A stretch of DNA of 64,000 nucleotides from Azospirillum cavernae (GTDB taxonomy: Bacteria; Pseudomonadota; Alphaproteobacteria; Azospirillales; Azospirillaceae), in NCBI RefSeq assembly GCF_003590795.1, contig NZ_QYUL01000003.1, positions 627,501 to 691,500 of the forward strand. The letters run 5' to 3'. Shown here piece after piece: positions 58,146 to 64,000 of the stretch. The position numbers and the translations under genes were made by a program. The notes below the pieces were generated by a model. It was not told the DNA's origin. It saw only the letters and a list, made by a program, of their open reading frames with translations, and searched no databases. Numbering within the stretch: position 1 is the first letter of the stretch; each line of letters begins with the position of its first letter.

Positions 58146-58931
58146 ATGAATCGCAGGATGTTCGTCGCCGCCGCCGGGTTCGCCCTGCTCGCCGCCGCCG
58201 CCGTTCCGGCGCTGGCCGACAGCCTGGACGCCATCAAGGCCAGCAAGACGCTGCGCATCGCGCTTGATCTCGGCTCGCCGCCCTTCGGCATGAACGACGC
58301 GTCGATGCAGCCGACCGGCTCCGACGTGGAAAGCGCCAAGCTGCTGGCCGCCGATCTCGGCTACACGCTCGATCTCGTGCAAGTGACCAGCCCGAACCGC
58401 GTGCCCTTCCTGCTGACCGGCAAGACCGATCTGGTGATGGCGTCCTTCAGCATCAGCGAAGAGCGCAAGAAGGTCATCGACTTTTCCGATCCCTACGGCG
58501 TGATCCAGATCGTCATCGCCGCGCCGAAAAGCGTGACGATCAAGGATTTGAAGGACGTCGTCGGCAAGCGCCTTGGCACCACGCGCGGCTCGACCAACGA
58601 CAAGGAAGTCACCGCCCAGGCGCAAGGGGCGGAGATGGTGCGTTACGACGACGACGCCACCCTCATCACCGCGCTGATTTCCGGGCAGGTGAACATCATG
58701 GCGTCCTCGCCGCAGACCATGGCCTCGGTCAACGCCCGCCGCCCGAACGACCCGTTGGAGGTCAAGCTGGTGGTCAAAACCAACCCCTACGCCATCGGCA
58801 TCCGCAAGGGCGACGACGCCCTGCGCGCGGTGGTCAATGAGTGGGTCCACGCCAATTTGCGCAACGGCAAGCTGGACGCGATTTACAAGAAATACAACGG
58901 CGTCGGCCTGCCCGCCGAGATGCTGAACTGA
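58146..58931 (+). CDS. ABC substrate-binding protein, SBP_bac_3 type, L-galactonate cluster
   Basis: This 261-residue periplasmic protein has a signal peptide (MFVAAAGFALLAAAAVPALA) and the SBP_bac_3 fold (LRIALDLGSPPFGMNDASMQ, LVMASFSISEERKKVIDFSD). It delivers the cargo to the importer encoded upstream. Position before three sugar-acid enzymes suggests L-galactonate or a related acid. ATG 58146 has AGGAGG upstream. Confidence 0.82.
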   Translation: MNRRMFVAAAGFALLAAAAVPALADSLDAIKASKTLRIALDLGSPPFGMNDASMQPTGSDVESAKLLAADLGYTLDLVQVTSPNRVPFLLTGKTDLVMASFSISEERKKVIDFSDPYGVIQIVIAAPKSVTIKDLKDVVGKRLGTTRGSTNDKEVTAQAQGAEMVRYDDDATLITALISGQVNIMASSPQTMASVNARRPNDPLEVKLVVKTNPYAIGIRKGDDALRAVVNEWVHANLRNGKLDAIYKKYNGVGLPAEMLN

Positions 58932-58943
58932 CCCAACCCGTCG

Positions 58944-58977
58944 CCGGGGGACGCGCCTCGCGCCGCGTTCCCCGGCC
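58944..58977 (+). terminator. Hairpin between the binding-protein gene and lgoD
   Basis: GCCGGGG (58944-58950) pairs with CCCCGGC (58971-58977), with GACGCG/CGCGTT extending the stem. There is no T-run. It probably acts as an mRNA-stabilising or partial termination element. Confidence 0.45.
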
Positions 58978-59008
58978 CCTCCGCCCTTTTTCCTGTCGAG
59001 GCTTTCTC

Positions 59009-60019
59009 ATGCTGACCGTCATTTGCGACACCCCCGGCGCGCTGCGCGCGGAAACCCGAGCCAAGCCGACGCGCGGCGACGGGGAGATTCTGCTGCGGGT
59101 GAAGCGCGTCGGCGTCTGCGGCACCGATCTGCACATCTTCACCGGCAACCAGCCCTATTTGCAGTACCCCCGCGTCATGGGCCATGAGCTGTCCGGCATC
59201 GTCGAGGAGGCGCCGGACGGCAGCCGCTTGGCGGCGGGCGACCCGGTGTTCGTCATGCCCTATCTGTCCTGCGGCGCCTGCCACGCCTGCCGCCAGGGCA
59301 AAACCAACTGCTGCCAGAACATCCAGGTTTTGGGCGTTCACCGCGACGGCGCCTTCACCGAATATCTCAGCCTGCCCGAAGCCTTCGTGCACAAGGCCGA
59401 CGGCATCACGCTGGATCAGGCGGCGATGCTGGAGTTCCTCGCCATCGGCGCGCACGCCGTCCGGCGCGGGCAGGTCGAGGCCGGGCAGCGCGTTCTGGTC
59501 GTCGGGGCCGGCCCCATCGGCATGGCGGTGGCGATCTTCGCGGGGCTGCGCGGCGCCGCCGTCACCCTGCTGGACGGGCGCGCGGATCGGCTGGCCTTTG
59601 GCCGCGCCCATCTGCCCATCGCCGCCGCCGTCCAACTCAGCCCGACCGACGAGGCCGAATTGTCGGCGCTGACCGACGGGGTGTTTTTCGACCGGGTGTT
59701 CGACGCCACCGGCAACCCCAAGGCGATGGAGCGCGGCTTCCAATTCGTCGCCCATGGCGGCACCTATGTGCTGGTGTCCATCGTCGGCGCGACCATCGGC
59801 TTTTCCGATCCCGAATTCCACAAGCGGGAAATGACGCTGATGGGCAGCCGCAACGCGACGGTGGAGGATTTCGACACCGTGTTGACGGCGATGCGGGCGG
59901 GCCAAATCCCCGACGCCGCGCTGAACACCCACCGGATGACGCTGGCCGAGGTGCCGGAGCTGTTCGCCGATCTGCTGGCCCCGTCCGCCGGGGTGGTCAA
60001 GGCGCTGGTGGAGTGCTGA
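59009..60019 (+). CDS. lgoD: Zinc alcohol dehydrogenase, LgoD-type L-galactonate 5-dehydrogenase
   Basis: This 336-residue medium-chain dehydrogenase has catalytic zinc ligands (GVCGTDLH, GHELSG) and structural zinc cysteines (CGACHACRQGKTNCC), with the NAD motif VVGAGPIGMAVAIF. It shares with E. coli YjjN/LgoD the stretches GNQPYLQYPRVMGHE, VLGVHRDGAFTEYLSLP and FSDPEFHKREMTLMGSRNAT. LgoD oxidises L-galactonate to D-tagaturonate. The next two genes handle tagaturonate and altronate, which supports this. Confidence 0.83.
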   Translation: MLTVICDTPGALRAETRAKPTRGDGEILLRVKRVGVCGTDLHIFTGNQPYLQYPRVMGHELSGIVEEAPDGSRLAAGDPVFVMPYLSCGACHACRQGKTNCCQNIQVLGVHRDGAFTEYLSLPEAFVHKADGITLDQAAMLEFLAIGAHAVRRGQVEAGQRVLVVGAGPIGMAVAIFAGLRGAAVTLLDGRADRLAFGRAHLPIAAAVQLSPTDEAELSALTDGVFFDRVFDATGNPKAMERGFQFVAHGGTYVLVSIVGATIGFSDPEFHKREMTLMGSRNATVEDFDTVLTAMRAGQIPDAALNTHRMTLAEVPELFADLLAPSAGVVKALVEC

Positions 60020-60023
60020 GACG

Positions 60024-61151
60024 ATGACCGACGCCACCCCGATCCTGCAATTCGGCACCAGCCGTTTCCTGCAAGCCCACGCCGACCTGTTCGTGTCCGA
60101 AGCGCTGGAACGGGGGGAGGCGCTGGGCCGCATCGCCGTGGTGCAGACGACCGACAGCGCCGACAGCGCCACCCGAATCGCCGCGCTGGCGGATGGCGCC
60201 GGTTATCCGGTGCGGGTGCGCGGGCGGCACAACGGCGCGGTGATTGATGCGGAACAGCGCTGCCACGCCGTCGCCGCCGCCTTTCAGGCGCAACGCGATT
60301 GGCGGCGCCTGCGCGACTTGGCGGCGGGGGAGGTTCGGGTCATCCTGTCGAACACCGGCGACCGGGGCTATCATTTGGATCCCGCCGACGGGCCGTCGCT
60401 GCTCGACCAGCCCGACCAAGCCCCGCGCAGCTTTCCGGCCAAGCTGCTGGTTCTGCTGCATCACCGTTGGCGGAACGGGGCGGCGCCCCTGTCGCTGTTT
60501 CCCTGCGAATTGGTGTCGCGCAACGGCGACCAGTTGAAGCGGATCGTCGGCGATCTCGCCGCCGCCTGGGGCCTGCCCGACGCCTTTTTGCGCTATCTGT
60601 CCGAGGATTGCCGCTGGGCCAACAGTCTGGTGGACCGCATCGTGTCGGAGCCGTTGCGCCCGGTCGGCGCGGTGGCCGAACCCTACGCCCTGTGGGCCAT
60701 CGAACGGCAAGACGGTTTGACTCTGCCTTGCACTCACCCGGCGATCCAACTGGTGGACGAGCTGGCCCCGGTGGAGCGGTTGAAGCTGCATCTGCTCAAC
60801 CTTGGTCACACCTGGCTGGCCGACGGCTGGCTGAGGGAGGGGCGCGCGCCGGAGGAAACCGTGTTCCAGGCGATGAACGCCACGGCCATCCGCGACGATC
60901 TGGAAGCGCTGTGGCGGGAGGAGGTCTTGCCGGTCTTCGCCGCGCTGGGCCAGGGGGCGGAGGCCGAAGCCTACCGCGACAGCGTGCGCGACCGTTTCCT
61001 CAATCCCTTCCTGGATCACCGTTTGGCCGACATCGCGCAAAACCACGCCGACAAGATCCAACGCCGTCTGGCCCCTGTTGTGGCGCTGGCCGCCGATTTG
61101 TCTCTGTCCATCCCGCAGGCGCGTTTGCGCGCCGCCCTGACCCGCCTCTAA
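60024..61151 (+). CDS. uxaB: Tagaturonate reductase (UxaB-like, mannitol dehydrogenase family)
   Basis: This 375-residue protein has the long-chain polyol dehydrogenase pattern: ILQFGTSRFLQAHADLFVSE, FPCELVSRNGDQLKRIVGDL, LKLHLLNLGHTWLADGWL, DRFLNPFLDHRLADIAQNHADK. It reduces D-tagaturonate to D-altronate. It is shorter than E. coli UxaB (about 480 residues) but keeps both domains; related short forms exist in other alphaproteobacteria. It starts 4 bp after lgoD. Confidence 0.8.
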   Translation: MTDATPILQFGTSRFLQAHADLFVSEALERGEALGRIAVVQTTDSADSATRIAALADGAGYPVRVRGRHNGAVIDAEQRCHAVAAAFQAQRDWRRLRDLAAGEVRVILSNTGDRGYHLDPADGPSLLDQPDQAPRSFPAKLLVLLHHRWRNGAAPLSLFPCELVSRNGDQLKRIVGDLAAAWGLPDAFLRYLSEDCRWANSLVDRIVSEPLRPVGAVAEPYALWAIERQDGLTLPCTHPAIQLVDELAPVERLKLHLLNLGHTWLADGWLREGRAPEETVFQAMNATAIRDDLEALWREEVLPVFAALGQGAEAEAYRDSVRDRFLNPFLDHRLADIAQNHADKIQRRLAPVVALAADLSLSIPQARLRAALTRL

Positions 61152-61181
61152 CCTGACCCGCCTCAAAAGGACGCCGAACCG

Positions 61182-62702
61182 ATGACCGCGCCCGCTCTCA
61201 TCCTGCTGAACCCCGCCGATTCCGTCGCCGTCGCCACCCGCGAGATTGCGGCGGGAAGCCCCGTGCAGGTCGGCGATTTCACCGGCGTGGCGCGCGACGC
61301 CATCCCCAGCGGCCACAAGATCGCGCTGCGGGCGCTCGACCTTGGCGCGCCGGTGCTGAAATACGGGCAGGTCATCGGCAGCGTGACGCAGCCGATCGAG
61401 GCGGGCGCGCATGTCCATGTCCACAATCTGGGCATGGGCGACGCCCGGCTCGACGAGGCCATCGGCGGCGCCTACCAACCAACGACGGTGACGGAGGACG
61501 CGACGTTTCAGGGCATCGTCCGCTCGTCCGGCAAAGTCGGCACGCGCAATTACATCGGCGTCATCGCCAGCGTGAATTGCTCCGCCACCGTCTGCCGCTA
61601 CATCGCCGAAGCCTTCAAGGGCGACGCGCTGGCCGAGTTTCCCAACGTTGACGGCGTCGTCGCCATCACCCACGGCAGCGGTTGCGGCATGAGCGGCAGC
61701 GGCGAGGGGCTGGCGATCCTGCGCCGCACCCTGCGCGGCTACGCCGATCACCCGAACTTCGCCGGAATCCTGCTGATCGGCCTGGGTTGCGAGGTCAACC
61801 AGCTCGCCCCGCTGGCCGACAGCCTCGCTCCGCGCCCCGAGGGTCTGCTCGCCCGCCTGACCATCCAGGACGAGGGCGGCACCCGCGAAACGGTGGAGCG
61901 CGGCGTCGCCCTGGTCAAGGCCATGCTGCCCGCCGCCAACGCCGTCACCCGCCAGACGGTTCCGGCGCGTCATCTGACGGTCGGGCTGCAATGCGGCGGT
62001 TCCGACGGCTATTCCGGCATCACCGCCAACCCGGCCTTGGGCGCGGCGGTCGATCTGCTGGTGCGGCAGGGCGGCACCGCCATCCTGTCGGAAACGCCGG
62101 AGATTTACGGGGCCGAGCATCTGTTGACCGCGCGCGCCGCCAGCCCGGCCATCGCCGACAAGCTGCTGGGGCAAATCCGTTGGTGGGAGGACTACACCCG
62201 GATGCACAAGGGCGACATGAACAACAACCCGTCCCCCGGCAACAAGGCGGGCGGCATCACCACCATTCTGGAAAAATCGCTGGGCGCGGTGGCCAAAGCG
62301 GGCGGCACTGGGTTGATGGGCGTGGTCGATTACGCCGAACCGGCGGCGCCCCAGGGTCTGGTCTTCATGGACACGCCCGGTTACGACCCGGTGTCGGCGA
62401 CCGGGCAGGTGGCGGGCGGGGCGACGTTGATCTGCTTCACCACCGGGCGCGGATCGACCTATGGCTGCAAGCCGACCCCCTCGCTGAAGCTCGCCACCAA
62501 CAGCGCGCTGTTCCGGCGCATGAGCCTGGACATGGATTTCAACGCCGGAATCATCCTGGACGATGGCGTCAGCGTCGCCGAAGCCGGGGCGGCGCTGTTC
62601 CAACTGATGCTCGACACCGCGTCCGGCGCGCCCACCCGCAGCGAGGCGCACGGCATGGGCGACAACGAGTTCGTGCCCTGGCAGTTGGGCGCGGTGATGT
62701 GA
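61182..62702 (+). CDS. uxaA: Altronate dehydratase UxaA
   Basis: This 506-residue enzyme has an N-terminal SAF domain (about 1-90) and the large UxaA domain: GTRNYIGVIASVNCSATVCR, VVAITHGSGCGMSGSGEGLA, LLIGLGCEVNQLAPLADSL, LQCGGSDGYSGITANPALGA, CFTTGRGSTYGCKPTPSLK. It converts D-altronate to 2-keto-3-deoxy-gluconate. The full length matches E. coli UxaA. The kinase and aldolase of the next steps are not in the window. Confidence 0.92.
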   Translation: MTAPALILLNPADSVAVATREIAAGSPVQVGDFTGVARDAIPSGHKIALRALDLGAPVLKYGQVIGSVTQPIEAGAHVHVHNLGMGDARLDEAIGGAYQPTTVTEDATFQGIVRSSGKVGTRNYIGVIASVNCSATVCRYIAEAFKGDALAEFPNVDGVVAITHGSGCGMSGSGEGLAILRRTLRGYADHPNFAGILLIGLGCEVNQLAPLADSLAPRPEGLLARLTIQDEGGTRETVERGVALVKAMLPAANAVTRQTVPARHLTVGLQCGGSDGYSGITANPALGAAVDLLVRQGGTAILSETPEIYGAEHLLTARAASPAIADKLLGQIRWWEDYTRMHKGDMNNNPSPGNKAGGITTILEKSLGAVAKAGGTGLMGVVDYAEPAAPQGLVFMDTPGYDPVSATGQVAGGATLICFTTGRGSTYGCKPTPSLKLATNSALFRRMSLDMDFNAGIILDDGVSVAEAGAALFQLMLDTASGAPTRSEAHGMGDNEFVPWQLGAVM

Positions 62703-62733
62703 CGGGGGGCAAGAGCCGGGGCGTCGCGGCGGA

Positions 62734-63264
62734 TCAGTGAAGCAGCCGGGCGCCGGGGTCGGTTCGGGCCATCCGCCGGGATTGCGGGAAGTCGATCACC
62801 CGACCGGCGTCCGAAGCGTGCTCGCGCGGCGTCGGCAGAGACAGACCAGCCCGTTCCAGCGCGTGGGCCAGGATGCACAGCGGGGCCAGCGCCATGCGGA
62901 CCCCCGACATCGCCAGCCAATCCGCCAGCAAAACCCCGGCGTCGCCGTGCCGGTCCTGTTGGATCAGGCGGATCATGCCCAGCAACCGCGCCTCGTCGGT
63001 TCCCAGCGACGGGCAGGTCGGGCGGTGGACGTCCAGCGGGCGCAGCGCGGCGGCGATGGTGACGCGCATCACCGTGTCGAAGGCGACCGCCGCGTCGTTG
63101 GACAGTCCGGCGGCGGTCAAGCCGTCTTGCCAATGCGGATGCGCCTTTTCGGGATCCCGCAACGGTTCGGCCCACAGGCGCAAGGTCATCACCACCAGAT
63201 TTTCCGCCGTCTTGAGTTCGGCAAGGCGCTTGCGGTGGTCGGTGAAGGTGGGGGTGGTCGGCAT
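62734..63264 (-). CDS. Conserved hypothetical protein
   Basis: This 176-residue soluble protein begins MPTTPTFTDHRKRLAELKTA and contains ENLVVMTLRLWAEPLRDPEK and AVAFDTVMRVTIAAALRPLD. It ends with DFPQSRRMARTDPGARLLH. It is mostly helical, with no signal peptide, membrane segment or known catalytic motif. ATG 63264 has AGGAG upstream. It is transcribed toward uxaA and may share a promoter region with the neighbouring lysR gene on the same strand. I do not recognise a function. Confidence 0.65.
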   Translation of the reverse strand: MPTTPTFTDHRKRLAELKTAENLVVMTLRLWAEPLRDPEKAHPHWQDGLTAAGLSNDAAVAFDTVMRVTIAAALRPLDVHRPTCPSLGTDEARLLGMIRLIQQDRHGDAGVLLADWLAMSGVRMALAPLCILAHALERAGLSLPTPREHASDAGRVIDFPQSRRMARTDPGARLLH

Positions 63265-63346
63265 CGACGGCTCCTGTTCAGGGTGAACGGGAGGGAGCGT
63301 AAAATGCGGGCGCTCTAATTGCAAATCATTCTTAATAGCGATTCTG

Positions 63347-64000
63347 TCAGCGATATTCGGGCCGCCGCGCCAACCCTTCCTTCAAATGGCGGATGGCGGC
63401 GTGGACCTTGGGCGGGGCGTGACGCTTTTGCGGGTAAACGGCCCAAACGGCGGTGTTGGGTGGAATGTGCTGGGGCAGCAGCGAGACCAGCCGCCCATCG
63501 GCGATGGGGGCCTTGACGTAATAATCGGGCAATTGGCAGAGGCCAAAGCCGCGCAGCGCGGCGTCCAGCACCGAAAAACCGCTGTTGCAGCGCCAACGCC
63601 CGCGTGGGCGGAACAGCCAATCCCGCCCGCCATCGTCGAACAGCCAATGGTCAGCGGTGCCGATCAGGCACTCATGCGCGGCCAAATCGGTCAGGCTGGC
63701 TGGCGCGCCGTGCCGGGCCAGATAGGCGGGGGCGGCGCACAGATGCATGACGCGCGGCGCGACGCGGGTGGCGACCAGACTGGAATCGCCCAACCGCCCC
63801 AACCGGATCGCCAGATCGAAGCCCTCCTGCACCAGATCCAGCGGGCGATTGGTCAAGTCGATCTCGACGCTCAGCAGCGGATGACGCTCCATCAGGTCGT
63901 TGACCAGCGGAACGACGAATTGCTCGCCATAGGCGGTGGCGCAGGTCATGCGCAGCAACCCCTTGACCGCGCCCTCGCCGCCGCCCTGAAGATCGCCGAT
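63347..64000 (-). CDS. LysR-family regulator, C-terminal part (runs off the window)
   Basis: The 217 codons visible read openly to the window edge on the minus strand. The sequence is a LysR substrate-binding domain of the CrgA/DsdC-like group: YGEQFVVPLVNDLMERHPLL, LDLVQEGFDLAIRLGRLGDS, SLVATRVAPRVMHLCAAPAY and GFGLCQLPDYYVKAPIADG. The HTH lies beyond base 64000. The target is unknown. Confidence 0.85.
   Translation of the reverse strand: MGDLQGGGEGAVKGLLRMTCATAYGEQFVVPLVNDLMERHPLLSVEIDLTNRPLDLVQEGFDLAIRLGRLGDSSLVATRVAPRVMHLCAAPAYLARHGAPASLTDLAAHECLIGTADHWLFDDGGRDWLFRPRGRWRCNSGFSVLDAALRGFGLCQLPDYYVKAPIADGRLVSLLPQHIPPNTAVWAVYPQKRHAPPKVHAAIRHLKEGLARRPEYR

Noticed and set aside
59997..62651. 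An 884-codon open frame on the minus strand
   Set aside because: It is antisense to uxaB and uxaA, which have clear motifs, and its composition is that of a shadow frame.
1..64000. tRNA or rRNA genes
   Set aside because: None was recognised on reading; a covariance-model scan would be needed to exclude a tRNA with certainty.

Overview
The base composition (very GC-rich), the codon use and the gene families point to an alphaproteobacterium, most likely a Rhodospirillales/Azospirillum-type soil or plant-associated organism. This is inferred from protein families, not from a marker gene. No rRNA or tRNA gene was seen. A RepA-type initiator, an iteron array and a parAB partition operon at 4.4-8.4 kb show that the window carries the replication and partition region of a secondary replicon (megaplasmid or chromid).

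Layout. 0-4.4 kb: the end of sbcD, an sbcC broken by several frameshifts in its middle, and an orphan MntA antitoxin gene followed by a 16-codon stub of its HepT toxin. 4.4-8.4 kb: repA (leftward), fourteen 15-bp iterons, palindromic sites, then parA-parB (rightward). 8.5-10.9 kb: a two-gene unit, a small membrane protein and a TPR protein, sharing a glycine/valine motif. 10.9-16.3 kb: a Mug glycosylase, two LysR regulators, an MFS exporter and an aldo-keto reductase. 16.5-28.1 kb: nitrate assimilation, with nrtA-nrtB-nrtCD diverging from nirB-nirD-nasA-cobA. Both transcripts have a sigma54 promoter and a leader with ANTAR-type hexaloop hairpins. 28.1-31.4 kb: msrQP and a porin. 31.5-39.7 kb: a LacI regulator diverging from an AfuABC-type importer operon with a secreted phosphoesterase and an inositol-monophosphatase-family enzyme, which suggests use of phosphorylated organic compounds. 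39.8-40.4 kb: a Phd/MazF-type toxin-antitoxin pair. 40.6-44.6 kb: a HutC-type GntR regulator and a polar amino-acid-type ABC importer.

44.6-62.7 kb is a sugar-catabolic region. It encodes a complete non-phosphorylating L-fucose route (mutarotase, dehydrogenase, lactonase, fuconate dehydratase, ketodeoxyfuconate dehydrogenase, diketo-acid hydrolase) with a ribose-type ABC importer. It is followed by an L-galactonate route (LgoD-like dehydrogenase, tagaturonate reductase, altronate dehydratase) with its own ABC importer. The two ABC operons start at nearly identical promoter/operator segments, so one regulator, probably the local FadR-family GntR protein, is inferred to control both. The L-fucose dehydrogenase and lactonase could also turn L-galactose into L-galactonate, which would join the two routes. 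The window ends in a small hypothetical gene and a LysR gene that runs off the edge.

The most unusual signal is that exact or near-exact copies of the replication iteron occur far from the origin inside coding sequences, five of them within 1.4 kb of nasA, and several use codons that are rare in these genes.
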